From Marinobacterium sedimentorum (GTDB lineage: Bacteria; Pseudomonadota; Gammaproteobacteria; Pseudomonadales; Balneatricaceae): DNA of 64,000 nt. The stretch covers positions 207,141 through 271,140 of the forward strand of contig NZ_JALDYX010000003.1 of NCBI RefSeq assembly GCF_024267675.1. Direction: 5' to 3'. Numbering within the stretch: the first letter of the stretch is position 1; each line of letters starts with the position of its first letter. The notes under the pieces were generated by a model, which saw nothing but the letters and a program-made list of their open reading frames with translations, had not been told where the DNA came from and ran no database searches. The position numbers and the translations under genes are program-made. Shown here in pieces: positions 18,411-28,387 of this stretch.

Positions 18411-20336
18411 TTACTGACTCAGTTCAAGCAACAGCTTGTTGAGACGCGCCACGTAGGCGGCCGGATCATCCAGCTGACCACCGGCGGCAAGGCCGGCCTG
18501 GTCAAAGATTACCAGCGACAGTTCGCCAAAGCGGTCTTCATCCACTTCCTGATCCAGTTTCTGAATCAGCGGGTGCACCGGGTTCACTTCAAACACCGGC
18601 TTCACTTCTGGTACCGGCTGACCGGCGGCTTCCATGATGCGACGCATTTGCGCGCCCATGTCGTAGCTGCCGAGCACCACGCAGGCCGGGGAGTCGGTCA
18701 GGCGGTGGGTGATACGCACATCCGACACCCGGTCACCCAGCTGCGTTTTGAGGCGAGCAACCAGGCCTTCCAGTTCCTTGGCCGTCTCTTCCTGAGCGGC
18801 TTTCTCTTCCTCGTTTTCCACTTCGCCCAGATCCAGCTCGCCCTTGCTGACGTCCTGGAAGGACGTGCCGTCGAAGTCGAACAGGTGGCTCATCATCCAC
18901 TCGTCAATGCGATCGGTCAGGAGCAGCACTTCGATGCCCTTCTTGCGGAAGATTTCCAGGTGCGGGCTGCTCTTGGCGGCATTGAAGGAGTCAGCCACCA
19001 CGTAGTAGATCTTGCTCTGGCCTTCCTGCATGCGGGCAATGTAGTCATCCAGACCAACGTTCTGCTCGCTGGTACCCGAGTGCGTGGAGGCAAAACGCAG
19101 CAGCTTGAGTACTTTCTCACGGTTGGCGTGATCTTCCGCCGGCCCTTCCTTCAGCACCTGACCGAACTCTTTCCAGAAGGTCTGGTACTTGTCGGCATCG
19201 TTCTTGGCCAGTTTGGACAGCATGTCCAGCACACGCTTGCTCAGCGCGGCACGCAGCTTGTCGACATGCGGGTCTTTTTGCAGGATCTCACGGGAAATAT
19301 TCAGCGACAGGTTGCTGGAATCCACCACACCCTTGATAAAGCGCAGGTACAGCGGCAGGAACTGGTCAGCCTGGTCCATGATGAAAACACGCTGGATATA
19401 CAGTTTCAGGCCACGGGGCGCTTCGCGGTTCCACAGGTCGTAGGGGGCTTTTTCCGGTACATACAGCAGCGAGCTGTATTCCAGGTTGCCTTCGACCTTG
19501 CTGTGAGACCAGCTCAGCGGGTCACCGAAGTCATGGGACACATGCTTGTAGAACTCAGAGTATTCCTCGTCGGTGATTTCATTCTTGCTGCGCGTCCAGA
19601 GTGCCGTGGCACTGTTAACCGTCTCGTCCTGGGGCGCTTCCACCGGTGCAGGCTCCTGGCCGTCCTCCGGTTCTTCAGGCGCAACCGCGTCTTTGTGCAT
19701 GATCACCGGCAAAGCGATGTGATCGGAGTACTTGCGCACCAGCTCGCGCAGGCGCCAGCCATTGGCGAACTCGGCTTCTTCGTCTTTCAGGTGCAGTACG
19801 ATGGTGGTACCGCGGCTGGCCTTTTCCAGCGTGGCAATGCTGAATTCGCCCTCGCCTTTGGATGACCAGTGCACAGCCTCGGCGGCCGCCAGGCCCGCAC
19901 GACGGCTAAACACATCCACCTTGTCGGCAACGATAAAGGCCGAGTAGAAGCCCACACCGAACTGACCGATCAGCTGGCTGTCCTTCTTCTGGTCACCGGT
20001 CAGCTGGGACAGGAAACCGGAGGTGCCGGACTTGGCGATGGTGCCCAGATGCTCTATCACATCCTGGCGACTCATGCCGATACCGTTGTCGTCGATGGTG
20101 ATGGTCTTGGCAGCTTCGTCGAAGCTGACGCGGATCCGGAGATCGCCATCGTTTTCGTACAGGTCGGCGTTGGACAGCGCTTCAAAGCGCAGCTTTTCCG
20201 CCGCATCCGAGGCGTTGGAAATCAGCTCGCGCAGGAAGATCTCCTTGTTGGAATACAGGGAGTGAATCATCAGATGAAGCAGCTGCTTCACTTCCGTCTG
20301 GAATCCGAGAGTTTCTTTCTGGGTTTCAGTACTCAT
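18411..20336 (-). CDS. htpG: chaperone HtpG (bacterial Hsp90)
   Basis: 641 residues, near the usual 620-640. N-terminal GHKL ATPase with [10 protein letters not shown] (Glu36, Asn41), DDNGIGM (83-88) and [11 protein letters not shown]. The middle domain includes the catalytic-loop region [18 protein letters not shown] and the [12 protein letters not shown] signature. A C-terminal dimerisation domain follows. There is an acidic insertion around 235-255 ([20 protein letters not shown]), a linker-like loop longer than in E. coli. HtpG is an ATP-driven cytosolic dimer that remodels clients with DnaK. Expression is under a heat-shock promoter match upstream (20392-20419). Confidence 0.97.
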   Translation of the reverse strand: MSTETQKETLGFQTEVKQLLHLMIHSLYSNKEIFLRELISNASDAAEKLRFEALSNADLYENDGDLRIRVSFDEAAKTITIDDNGIGMSRQDVIEHLGTIAKSGTSGFLSQLTGDQKKDSQLIGQFGVGFYSAFIVADKVDVFSRRAGLAAAEAVHWSSKGEGEFSIATLEKASRGTTIVLHLKDEEAEFANGWRLRELVRKYSDHIALPVIMHKDAVAPEEPEDGQEPAPVEAPQDETVNSATALWTRSKNEITDEEYSEFYKHVSHDFGDPLSWSHSKVEGNLEYSSLLYVPEKAPYDLWNREAPRGLKLYIQRVFIMDQADQFLPLYLRFIKGVVDSSNLSLNISREILQKDPHVDKLRAALSKRVLDMLSKLAKNDADKYQTFWKEFGQVLKEGPAEDHANREKVLKLLRFASTHSGTSEQNVGLDDYIARMQEGQSKIYYVVADSFNAAKSSPHLEIFRKKGIEVLLLTDRIDEWMMSHLFDFDGTSFQDVSKGELDLGEVENEEEKAAQEETAKELEGLVARLKTQLGDRVSDVRITHRLTDSPACVVLGSYDMGAQMRRIMEAAGQPVPEVKPVFEVNPVHPLIQKLDQEVDEDRFGELSLVIFDQAGLAAGGQLDDPAAYVARLNKLLLELSQ

Positions 20337-20391
20337 GAATATATAGGCCCTTGGTTCTGCAACAATTTCAGGTAACTCGCCTGTGTTCCAG

Positions 20392-20419
20392 AGATGGGGC
20401 CGGCAAAATCAATTTCAAG
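20392..20419 (-). promoter_or_regulatory. sigma-32 heat-shock promoter of htpG
   Basis: On the minus strand CTTGAAA is followed, after 13 bp, by CCCCATCT, an essentially perfect match to the RpoH consensus. Transcription would start about 45 bp before the htpG ATG. Confidence 0.85.
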
Positions 20420-20466
20420 CCCTGAATGCAAAGCGCATGTGCATAATCCCTGCAGGCCACGCCATT

Positions 20467-21192
20467 TCAGCGCTCGACTTCGGTGCTCATCATCATGGTC
20501 TGCAGCGCCAGAGAGACGAATTCGCGCCTGTAGAGCACTATGACCACGGTGCCCGACAGCAGCATGAACAGCCAGGGGTTGATAAACCATCCCAGCACCG
20601 CGACGCAGAAATAGTAGGTACGCAGGCCAATATTGAAGTTGTTGGCCGCCAGTGACGTCATGTCGGCGATACGGGCCGCGTGGGCCTGCAAGCGCTGCTC
20701 ATTGAGCGACTCGCTCGGCAAGGGCGCACCGCCGATCATCACCGAGGCAAAGCCGTACTGGCGCAGGCTCCAGGTGAACTTGAAGAACGAATAGACAAAT
20801 AGCAGGACCAGCAGCAACAGCTTGATTTCCCACTCCCCGGCCGTAAGAGGGTAGGCGTAGGGAATATCCTGCACGATGTTCATGGCTTCATCCGACACAT
20901 TGAGCAGTGTCATAAGACCGGCCAGAATCAGGATGGTGGTGGAGGCAAAAAACGCCACCGTGCGCTCCAGGTTGGCGATGGCGGTGGTGTCGGGCACCCG
21001 ATTCTCACGCATCAGCATGTGACGCATCCACTCCAGCCGGTACAGATGCATCACACTGGCCAGACAGGGAGTGGTATACCCCTTGACCCGCGCATAAGTC
21101 ATGTAGCCGCGAAAGCACAGCAGAAACCAGCCCAGCGCCAGCAGGTTAATCCAGTGTGTGCGTAGAAAATCCATCACTACATCGCTTGTCAT
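20467..21192 (-). CDS. DUF599 inner-membrane protein
   Basis: 241 residues from ATG 21192; the frame runs to 21252 but the N-terminal extension is polar and unlikely. Four predicted membrane helices: WINLLALGWFLLCFRGYM, VAFFASTTILILAGLMTLL, IKLLLLVLLFVYSFFKF and YYFCVAVLGWFINPWLFMLLS. The motif LAANNFNIGLRTYYF and RxEWMRxM are typical of DUF599. Function unknown. It is the next gene upstream of htpG but the heat-shock promoter lies between them. Confidence 0.85.
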   Translation of the reverse strand: MTSDVVMDFLRTHWINLLALGWFLLCFRGYMTYARVKGYTTPCLASVMHLYRLEWMRHMLMRENRVPDTTAIANLERTVAFFASTTILILAGLMTLLNVSDEAMNIVQDIPYAYPLTAGEWEIKLLLLVLLFVYSFFKFTWSLRQYGFASVMIGGAPLPSESLNEQRLQAHAARIADMTSLAANNFNIGLRTYYFCVAVLGWFINPWLFMLLSGTVVIVLYRREFVSLALQTMMMSTEVER

Positions 21193-21320
21193 CAATATCC
21201 GTCCGATTTCAAAAAGCCCGTCATTGTAAATCAAGCCACTGCGCGCCTCCACCGGGCGACAGCACTGGGCCCTGCCGGCCAGAGACCGGCATTGCTGCAG
21301 TGGTTTTCAGGACAAGCCAA

Positions 21321-22805
21321 TCAGGAGGAACAGGTCAGGCAGATGGCGCCGGCCCAGTCCGGCGGCTCGCCGGCAAAGCGCTCAAACTCGGGCTGCTCGG
21401 CAAAGGGATTTCGCAACAGGGTCATGAGATCGTTGACCGCGGTGAAATCGCCCTGATGCGCCGCACGAATGGCCTCTTCGGCCATATAGTTGCGCAGTAT
21501 GTATTTGGGATTCACCGCCAGCATGCGGGCCTCACGCTGGCTGCGTGTACCCGCCTCCAGACCCAGCCGGGCCTGGTACTGCAACAGCCAGTCAGTCGCT
21601 TTCGACGGATATGGCCAGAGTGCCAGCACCGCGCCCAGCGCCTCATCGGAGCCATCAAACCGACTCAGGCTGCGGAAAAAGCGGGTCATGTCGATACGCT
21701 GCTCCGCCATCAGGGCCTTGAGCGAAGACACCAGCGCGGCATCGCCGTCGTCCTGTTTCACAAACCCCAGACGCTCGCGGTAACGCGCCAGTTCCGCCGC
21801 CTCATAGAGGCCGCCAAAAAGCTCGAGCTGCGCCTCGAGATCTGCCCGTTCCACCAGTGGCAGCAAGGCCTGACCCAGGCAGGCCAGGTTCCACAGCACC
21901 ACACCGGGTTGAGCCTTGAAGGCATAGCGCTTCTGGTGGTCGTTCTGGTTGCTGACATAATCGCTCTGGTAGCCATCCAGGAAACTGTAAGGGCCGTAAT
22001 CGAAGGTCTCGCTCAGCAACGACATATTGTCGGTATTCAGCACACCGTGCACAAAGCCGCAGGCCTGCCAGCGCGCCACCAGCTCGGCTGTGCTTTGCAC
22101 CACCTCGGCAAACATCGAACGATAAGGGTTTTCAGCCGCTGCCAGATGGGGAAAGTAGCGCTCGATGCAGTAATCGGCCAGCAGCTTGAGCTCATCATGC
22201 AGGCGGTGGTAGTAAAAATATTCAAAGTGACCGAAGCGAATATGGCAGCGCGACACACGCAGCAGCATGGCGCAGGGCTCCATGCCCTCGCGGCGGGTGT
22301 AGTCATCGCTGCCGATCAGACAGAGCGCGCGGGTGGTGGGAACCCCCAGCCCCTGCATGGCCTCGCCCGCCAGGTATTCCCGAATGCTGGAGCGCAGCAC
22401 CGCGCGGCCATCCCCGAAGCGGGAAAAGGCGGTCTTGCCGGCGCCCTTGAGGTGCAGATCCCAGCGCTCACCGGCCTGATTCAGCACTTCGCCCAGCAGC
22501 AGACCGCGGCCATCGCCCAGATCCGGGTTATAGACACCAAACTGGTGCCCGGTGTACTTCATGGCCAGCGATTCCGAGCCCGGCAATGGCTCATGACCAC
22601 CGAAGTAATTCGCCAGTGCCTCGGGCGTTACCTGGCAGGGATCAAGATCCAGCAAGGCCGCCACTTCGGTATTGAAACTGATCAGATGAGCACCCTTGAG
22701 CGGCTGCGGCTCGGTGATCTGGTAGAATCGCTCCGGCAGCCGTGCAAAACTGTTGTCAAAATTAAGGTTTTCCAGGGTTCGCAGCACGCTCATGGTGGGT
22801 CTCAT
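21321..22805 (-). CDS. selO: protein adenylyltransferase SelO (YdiU)
   Basis: 494 residues from ATG 22805 (ATG 22793 gives 490; no clear binding site decides). The pseudokinase fold is recognisable by GDGRGLLLGEV, LKGAGKTAFSRFGDGRAVLRS and the inverted active site HGVLNTDNMSLL with metal ligands in FDYGPYSFLD. SelO transfers AMP from ATP to Ser/Thr/Tyr of proteins, linked to redox and glutathionylation responses. Family members end in a conserved Cys or Sec three residues from the end; here the tail is CLTCSS, so Cys and not selenocysteine is used. Confidence 0.93.
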   Translation of the reverse strand: MRPTMSVLRTLENLNFDNSFARLPERFYQITEPQPLKGAHLISFNTEVAALLDLDPCQVTPEALANYFGGHEPLPGSESLAMKYTGHQFGVYNPDLGDGRGLLLGEVLNQAGERWDLHLKGAGKTAFSRFGDGRAVLRSSIREYLAGEAMQGLGVPTTRALCLIGSDDYTRREGMEPCAMLLRVSRCHIRFGHFEYFYYHRLHDELKLLADYCIERYFPHLAAAENPYRSMFAEVVQSTAELVARWQACGFVHGVLNTDNMSLLSETFDYGPYSFLDGYQSDYVSNQNDHQKRYAFKAQPGVVLWNLACLGQALLPLVERADLEAQLELFGGLYEAAELARYRERLGFVKQDDGDAALVSSLKALMAEQRIDMTRFFRSLSRFDGSDEALGAVLALWPYPSKATDWLLQYQARLGLEAGTRSQREARMLAVNPKYILRNYMAEEAIRAAHQGDFTAVNDLMTLLRNPFAEQPEFERFAGEPPDWAGAICLTCSS

Positions 22806-22985
22806 TGCAGCTATCAGGGACTGGGGTTACTCGGCGGCCTCCCGTCGGGACGCTCTGCCGCATTCCGCCGCAGAGTCCTGCAGATCAGCAGTGCCGCCGC
22901 GGCCCCTATACCCTAGCATTTCTATCAACTATTATCAGCACCCTGAAGCGCGTACTCGCGTGAACCTGCCAATGGATAATGCACT

Positions 22986-23303
22986 ATGAATATCGAGCTA
23001 CAGGACCTGTTCTGGCTCAGCCTCGTCAGCTTCGTCTGCCTGCACTGGTGGCAGGGGCAGAAAGTACGGGAAACAGCCCTGCGCGCGACCCGCAAGCGCT
23101 GCGAGGAACTGGATGTACAGCTGCTGGATGACAGCGTGGGTCTGCGGGCTATCTGGCTCAAGCGCGACCAGCGAGGCAGTTTGCGTTTCTGGCGCAGCTA
23201 CCAGTTCGAGTTCACCGCCACCGGTGAAAACCGCTACCGCGGCCGCGTGGTGACACTGGGGCAGAAAATCCTGTCCATCGAACTGGATGCACACCGGTTT
23301 TGA
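22986..23303 (+). CDS. DUF3301 protein
   Basis: 105 residues. One N-terminal hydrophobic/membrane segment (FWLSLVSFVCLHWWQGQ), then the conserved block VRETALRATRKRCEELDVQLLDDSV and a C-terminal RRYQFEFT-like strand pair (WRSYQFEFTATGE). This is the DUF3301 pattern, of unknown function. The ATG at 22986 directly follows a CACT leader without a strong binding site. Divergent from selO and followed by the truncated-haemoglobin gene after an 87-bp gap. Confidence 0.85.
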   Translation: MNIELQDLFWLSLVSFVCLHWWQGQKVRETALRATRKRCEELDVQLLDDSVGLRAIWLKRDQRGSLRFWRSYQFEFTATGENRYRGRVVTLGQKILSIELDAHRF

Positions 23304-23390
23304 TTCAGCTCAGCCCGCCGTACAATGAAGGCCAGGTGCACCTGCTCGCATGCACCACTCAGCCTGACCGATAACCAACGCCCGATAACA

Positions 23391-23825
23391 ATGTCCGAAA
23401 ACAATGCCATGAATATTTCAGAACCCGGCCAGCCCCGTTACGGCAATGGCGATTCATCCTACCAGGCCGCCGGCGGCATTGCGGGCATCCGTCGTCTGGT
23501 AGACGCCTTTTACGACCAGATGGATAGCCTGGCAGACGCCGCCGACATCCGCGCCATGCACCCGCAGGATCTGGCCGAATCGCGGGACAAACTGAGCTGT
23601 TTCTTGAGCGGCTGGCTCGGCGGCCCCAAACTCTACCGCGAAAAATACGGGCCTATCAGCATTCCTGCCGCCCACGCCCAGCTGCGTATCGGCAGCCTGA
23701 GGCGCGATGCCTGGCTGCTGTGCATGCACCAAGCGCTGCAACAGCAACCCTGGCCCGAGGACTTCAAGCACTACCTGCTGCAGGCGCTGAGCGTACCGGC
23801 CGAACGCTGCCGCACCCGGGACTGA
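23391..23825 (+). CDS. group II truncated haemoglobin (GlbO-like)
   Basis: 144 residues from ATG 23391; the frame to 23325 lacks support. Features of class II: AGGIAGIRRLVDAFYDQMD with the B10 Tyr position, the SCFLSGWLGGPKLY motif (CD/E region), the proximal His in AAHAQLRIG, and the Trp of the G helix in RRDAWLLCM. It should bind haem and O2/NO; in bacteria these proteins act in NO or peroxide tolerance. No membrane segment. It is the last plus-strand gene before the polyketide operon, which converges on it. Confidence 0.9.
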   Translation: MSENNAMNISEPGQPRYGNGDSSYQAAGGIAGIRRLVDAFYDQMDSLADAADIRAMHPQDLAESRDKLSCFLSGWLGGPKLYREKYGPISIPAAHAQLRIGSLRRDAWLLCMHQALQQQPWPEDFKHYLLQALSVPAERCRTRD

Positions 23826-23868
23826 GTCGGCGCCCTCGCCCGCCGTCGATGGCATGGTGGATCAGCTG

Positions 23869-24633
23869 TCAAGAAGCCCGGTTCAGCAGCAGATCCCCCT
23901 TCAGGCTGGCGTTGAGCGTACCGACAATGTCGTGACTGTGGTGGTTGATGAAGAAGTGTCCCCCCTCGTACAGGCGGACCAATTCCGTTTCAACAAAGAG
24001 GTCACGCCAGGCCAGCAGGTCGTCCCGGGCGACGAAGGTATCCTCTTCTCCACCGAGAATCACCAGGCGCGATGGCAGTGGCGACTCGTACTTGCCAACA
24101 TAAGTCTCCACCAGCTTAAAGTCCGCCTTCAGGATCGGCAGTATGAAAGCCATCAGCTCCTCGTTTTCCAGCACCTGCCGGGGCACCCCGGACAGCTCGC
24201 GGATCTTCTCTTTGAAGCGAGCGTCCACAAGCCTGTGAAGGGGGGCACCGCGCCGTGGCAGACAAGGCGAGCCGCCGCCGGAGGCGACAAACAGCTCTGG
24301 CAGCGGGAGCTTTTCGCGCTGCAGCCTCTGCGCCAGCTCGTAGGCGATTTTGCCCCCCATGCTGTGGCCAAAAAACGCAAACGGTTTATCGAGCTTGGTG
24401 AGCATGTTGCCAAAGAGTTCATCCACCAGCAGATCCATGCGGGTGAAAGCTCGCTCCTTAGCCCGCTTGCCACGCCCCGGCAGCTGCACTATGACCAGCT
24501 CTATGTGCGGCTCGAGCAGTTTCAGCCAGGGCAGATAGGCGTTGATATCCCCGCCGGCAAATGGGAAGCAGATCAGCCGGGTGCTAGCCGCCGGCCGCAC
24601 TTGCGGCGTTACAAATAGCGAACCACCACTCAT
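23869..24633 (-). CDS. type II thioesterase of the polyketide operon
   Basis: 254 residues, alpha/beta hydrolase. Nucleophile elbow GHSMGGKIAYELA, Asp in ILGGEEDTFVARDD and catalytic His in EGGHFFINHH, with the RLICFPFAGGDINAYLPW start typical of NRPS/PKS-associated type II thioesterases. These enzymes hydrolyse aberrant acyl groups off carrier proteins. It is the last gene of the operon and starts one base after the transporter stop (24635/24633), so it is probably translationally coupled. The PKS has no thioesterase domain of its own, so this enzyme may edit or help release chains. Confidence 0.9.
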   Translation of the reverse strand: MSGGSLFVTPQVRPAASTRLICFPFAGGDINAYLPWLKLLEPHIELVIVQLPGRGKRAKERAFTRMDLLVDELFGNMLTKLDKPFAFFGHSMGGKIAYELAQRLQREKLPLPELFVASGGGSPCLPRRGAPLHRLVDARFKEKIRELSGVPRQVLENEELMAFILPILKADFKLVETYVGKYESPLPSRLVILGGEEDTFVARDDLLAWRDLFVETELVRLYEGGHFFINHHSHDIVGTLNASLKGDLLLNRAS

Positions 24634-24634
24634 G

Positions 24635-27022
24635 TTATTGCGTCTCCACGGCTAACGTGCGCTCGCACTTTTCAAGGGGCTTTAACAACAACAGAATGGC
24701 GGGCATAAAGAAGAGATCAAACAGCAGGGCGACAAAAATGGTCAGCGCGGCCATCGTGCCCATCCAGGCGTTGATCTGAAAGCCGGAGAAAGCCAGGCAA
24801 AGAAAGCCCGCCGCCAACGACAGCGTCATCGTCACCAGTCCCGGCCCTACCGACTCGAAGGTGGCACTTACCGCCGCCGCGGTGCTCGCCCCCTCTTCCC
24901 GCCGCATGCGCACAAAACTGGAGAGCATGTGAATGGTCGCATCCACCACCACGCCAAAGGTCACTGAAGCCACGGTCGCGACCGCCATACCCACCTCGCC
25001 GTTGATCAGCGCCCAGATTCCGAGCGTTGCCAGGCAGGGAATGAAGTTGGCGAAGGTGCCGACCAAACTCAATGCCAGCGAGCGGAACGCCACCAGGAAA
25101 ATGATCCACACCACCAGGACGCCCAGCGCGATGCCCTGCAGCATTTCCTGGATATTGCGGTTGCCGATATGGGCGAAGAGCAGCGATGTCCCGGTCGCCT
25201 TGGCCGATGCAGCTATCACCCGGGTATTGTCCGCTGTCCAGGCTTGGGCGCGCGCCTGCAGATCGGTCATGTCCCGGGTGGAGATATCGTTAAGGCTGAC
25301 CGAAAGCCGGCTGTAGCGCTTGTCGGCCGTGAGCTGGTTACGCAGGTCGGTACCGAAGGGCAGCGACATTTCGTACAGGGCCAGGTACTGCGCCGCCAGA
25401 TTACGATTGTCCGGCAATGCGTAGGCACTGGCATCGCCGCCCTGCATGGCCCGGTTGACGGTTTTCATGATATCGGGCAAGCCGTGTACATGAGTCACAC
25501 CTGGCTGTTGCCGCAGCCAGCCGGCAAAGGCGTCTACTTCCTGCAGGTACTGCGGTGTTGCGATGCCGCCCGCTTCCTGGGAATCGAGCGAAAACTCAAG
25601 GATGTAGAAGCCGCCAAGGTCTTCGTTCATGCGATCGGTGGCCTCCCGAAAGCTGAAACTCTGGTCGAAATAACGCACGTAGCGGTCGTCCAGCACGTTG
25701 GTGAATGCCAGTGAGCAGAGCACCAGGGCGACTGCGCTGATGCCACCCAGCAATAGACGCGGGTAAGCCAGGACAATGCGGGCCACAGCACCACTGAAGC
25801 GCTCAGCCGGCAAGGAGCCTGCCTTGCCGCGCCAGGGCAGCACGCAGAGCAGCGCGGGGAAGAAGCTCACGGACAGGAACCAGGCCATGCATGAGCCAAT
25901 CGCAACGATAATGCCGAGATGCGCAAAAGGCGGCACGGCACTGAAGGCAAGCGTCAGAAAACCGATGGCCGTGGTAAGGGTGGTCAGTGTGACCGGCCAC
26001 CAGCATTCGACCAGGGCCATCTTGACGGCATCCTGCCGGCTGTGGCCGCCGCGACGGTGGCGCATCATACCGGCACAGATATGGATACAGTCGCAGGTTG
26101 CCAGGGTGAGAATGATATTGGGCGCGATGACGCTCGGCGAGGACAGCGGAATCCCCAGCATGGCGGCGAGGCCGAGCGCGCACAGCGTACTCAGCAGGAT
26201 AACCAGGAAGGTCGCTATAGCCCCGACAATAGAGCGCAGCGCCACCACGATGATCAACAGCAGTATGACCAGCATGATCGGCAGCAACACCGAGCTGTCG
26301 TAGGTACTGGCTTCGACGAAGGCATGATCGAGTGCCACCGAGCCCGACAACCCCAGTTCAAGATCCGGGTACCGGTGCACAAACTGATCCAGAATGTCCT
26401 GGCCGGCCGCCATGGCCGCTTCAGATTGTGGCGAGGCGGTTTCGGCCTGGAAGCTGAACTGCACCACGACCAGGCCCAGGCTGCCATCCCTGGACAGCAG
26501 ACGGTCGGTTAACAGCGGTTGCTGCGCCGCGTCCGCTTTCAGCTGGCGTGCCTGCGATGTCGTCAGGGGGTCGCCGGAACGTGCCAGATGGTCGATCTCG
26601 ATGTCGTCACCAACAGCGCGAACCCGCTGAAAATTGGTTACCGAATCGACCCGTTTAACATCCGGCAGCGTCCAGGCGGTGTCGGTTATTTCATTGATCG
26701 CGTTCAACCGTTCGGGGGTAAACAGATCCCCCTCTTTGGCTTTTACCACATAGATTAAATTGTCATCCCGACCGTACAGCTGCTCAAACCGTGCCAGCTG
26801 CTGCAGCTCAGGGTTATCGTCGGCGAAAAACACCCGGTTGTCGCTTCTAAATGTCAGCTGCGACATGCCGGCGATCAGCAGAGCCGCCAATATGACAGAG
26901 CCGATCAACACCTTGACCGGATGATTGGTAACCCAAGTTACGTATCGCACAACAAACTGCTTCAACCCTGTCGGGTTACCCGTACCGCCCTGTTCCTGGC
27001 GGCTTGATCCTAAAGTACCCAT
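24635..27022 (-). CDS. RND superfamily lipid/hydrophobe exporter (HAE3/MMPL type)
   Basis: 795 residues from ATG 27022, which follows GGGAGG; the frame runs to 27058. Two repeats, each with one helix, a large periplasmic loop and five helices (about 12 membrane segments). Examples are the PVKVLIGSVILAALLIAGM first helix, the LLPIMLVILLLIIVVAL block at about 240-260 and the AVATVASVTFGVVVDATIHML block near the end, where the acidic residue of the GxxxD motif sits in TM10. Size and single-chain form fit HAE3/MMPL relatives such as HpnN, which move hopanoids to the outer membrane. Next to an outer-membrane protein and a LolA-like protein, it probably exports the product of the PKS. No membrane-fusion protein is present. 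Confidence 0.88.
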   Translation of the reverse strand: MGTLGSSRQEQGGTGNPTGLKQFVVRYVTWVTNHPVKVLIGSVILAALLIAGMSQLTFRSDNRVFFADDNPELQQLARFEQLYGRDDNLIYVVKAKEGDLFTPERLNAINEITDTAWTLPDVKRVDSVTNFQRVRAVGDDIEIDHLARSGDPLTTSQARQLKADAAQQPLLTDRLLSRDGSLGLVVVQFSFQAETASPQSEAAMAAGQDILDQFVHRYPDLELGLSGSVALDHAFVEASTYDSSVLLPIMLVILLLIIVVALRSIVGAIATFLVILLSTLCALGLAAMLGIPLSSPSVIAPNIILTLATCDCIHICAGMMRHRRGGHSRQDAVKMALVECWWPVTLTTLTTAIGFLTLAFSAVPPFAHLGIIVAIGSCMAWFLSVSFFPALLCVLPWRGKAGSLPAERFSGAVARIVLAYPRLLLGGISAVALVLCSLAFTNVLDDRYVRYFDQSFSFREATDRMNEDLGGFYILEFSLDSQEAGGIATPQYLQEVDAFAGWLRQQPGVTHVHGLPDIMKTVNRAMQGGDASAYALPDNRNLAAQYLALYEMSLPFGTDLRNQLTADKRYSRLSVSLNDISTRDMTDLQARAQAWTADNTRVIAASAKATGTSLLFAHIGNRNIQEMLQGIALGVLVVWIIFLVAFRSLALSLVGTFANFIPCLATLGIWALINGEVGMAVATVASVTFGVVVDATIHMLSSFVRMRREEGASTAAAVSATFESVGPGLVTMTLSLAAGFLCLAFSGFQINAWMGTMAALTIFVALLFDLFFMPAILLLLKPLEKCERTLAVETQ

Positions 27023-27193
27023 CGCAAAACCTCCCTGATTGATAAGGCCGCACCCCATTCGCCGAATGACCGCGTTAACTCTGTGGCGCCATCAGCGAGC
27101 GGTGTCCGGGCGTCTGCGGCAGCCGCCTTATCGATTTAAACGCACCATTCTTTTGCCGAGCTGTGCTATCCGACCGCCTGTCGAAACACCGGA

Positions 27194-28387
27194 TCAAAAG
27201 TACCAGGCCCAACTGAGCCTGGCGTACTGATCGTTTTCATACCCCTGCAAGGCCCTGTCTTTTTCCACCGATAAAGGCGCCAGCAGCTGCAGCTCGAGGG
27301 TCTGCTGTTTGCCTAATCGCCGCGACGCGCGAATATCGACCAGGCTGGAATGAAACTCCAGGTCGTGGGTCAGACGAACGTCGACCAACGAGTCATACAC
27401 ATCGTTGAGGTTATAGCGCGCACCTATATAGATATCCCTCTGAAAGGGCGCTAATGCGGCCTGATCGCTACGCCCGTCGTAATAAGCCTCCAGGTACAGC
27501 GTCATCGAGTCGAACCCGTTGGTGAGCTGATTGAAGGTCGTTTCAGAGCCCATGCCGGCAGCGGCAAAATCGTCCGAGGCAGCACTTCGATAAATCACTT
27601 CACCTTTGAGAACGCTGTCACCGATCACGTACAGCAGTTCGGCACCCGTTTGAGAGACGCTCTCATACACTTCATCGAAGCCGACGAGCCCTTCGCTGCC
27701 AATGATCGGCCGGTAGATGGGCTCCCTGGCATGGCCATTGAAGTACGACAGCGCCAGGTCGAAGTCGCCCAGCCGATACTGCCCCCTCAGTGCGACACTG
27801 CTGCGTCCCTGGCCATCCTCGAACTCCGCCTCCTGCAGGGGTGCGGGCAAGTTCCGCAGGCGGTCTTCGCCTTCGGCAATGCGGCGCTCGCGGTTGTAGG
27901 GCAACAGGAAAGCGGAGAGTACCCAATCGTTGTAGACGGTCGTGGCGGTCACGCCCGGCTGCCCCAGCTTGGCGTCGCCCTGGAAGTCTTCCACCAGGTC
28001 GCGCTGGTTGACGATGTCCACCGGGTTCCAGGCCTCGAGCACACTCCAGTTTTCTTGCACCACACCGGCCTTGACGTCGATATCAGCCACTCTGAAGCGC
28101 AGCAGGCTCTCCCTGATATCGCCGAACAGCCGATCTTGCGCCTGTGTGCTGACCCGGCCCTTGGCACTGAAATCGAACCTGAGGTTGCTGGACAAGCGGG
28201 CTGTCCAGTCGATGCTGGCCGACAGGCTCGGGTGCAGCCGGCTGTCATTCTGATCGTCAAACAGCGGCTGTTTCGGGTAGGCGGCCATATCCAGCGTCAG
28301 GTTCCCGCGAGGCTGGCCTGCCCACGCATCCACCGAGAGCAACAGTGCTGCGGCCTGCAGCACTGTTGCGGCAACGCTTAATCTCAT
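27194..28387 (-). CDS. outer-membrane protein, DUF1302/porin-like, of the polyketide operon
   Basis: 397 residues. Signal peptide MRLSVAATVLQAAALLLSVDAWA, then an Arg/Asp-rich beta-strand pattern with alternating hydrophobics and the C-terminal Phe (WAWYF) typical of BAM-assembled barrels. The segment WNPVDIVNQRDLVED resembles DUF1302 barrels, which accompany RND/LolA-type exporters. It starts inside the LolA-like gene (ATGA overlap, 28384-28387), so the two are translationally coupled. Proposed role: outer-membrane receiver or channel for the exported lipid; this is inferred from context. Confidence 0.75.
   Translation of the reverse strand: MRLSVAATVLQAAALLLSVDAWAGQPRGNLTLDMAAYPKQPLFDDQNDSRLHPSLSASIDWTARLSSNLRFDFSAKGRVSTQAQDRLFGDIRESLLRFRVADIDVKAGVVQENWSVLEAWNPVDIVNQRDLVEDFQGDAKLGQPGVTATTVYNDWVLSAFLLPYNRERRIAEGEDRLRNLPAPLQEAEFEDGQGRSSVALRGQYRLGDFDLALSYFNGHAREPIYRPIIGSEGLVGFDEVYESVSQTGAELLYVIGDSVLKGEVIYRSAASDDFAAAGMGSETTFNQLTNGFDSMTLYLEAYYDGRSDQAALAPFQRDIYIGARYNLNDVYDSLVDVRLTHDLEFHSSLVDIRASRRLGKQQTLELQLLAPLSVEKDRALQGYENDQYARLSWAWYF

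Noticed and set aside
21156..22916. 586-residue plus-strand open frame
   Set aside because: Antisense to selO; no recognisable motif in its translation.
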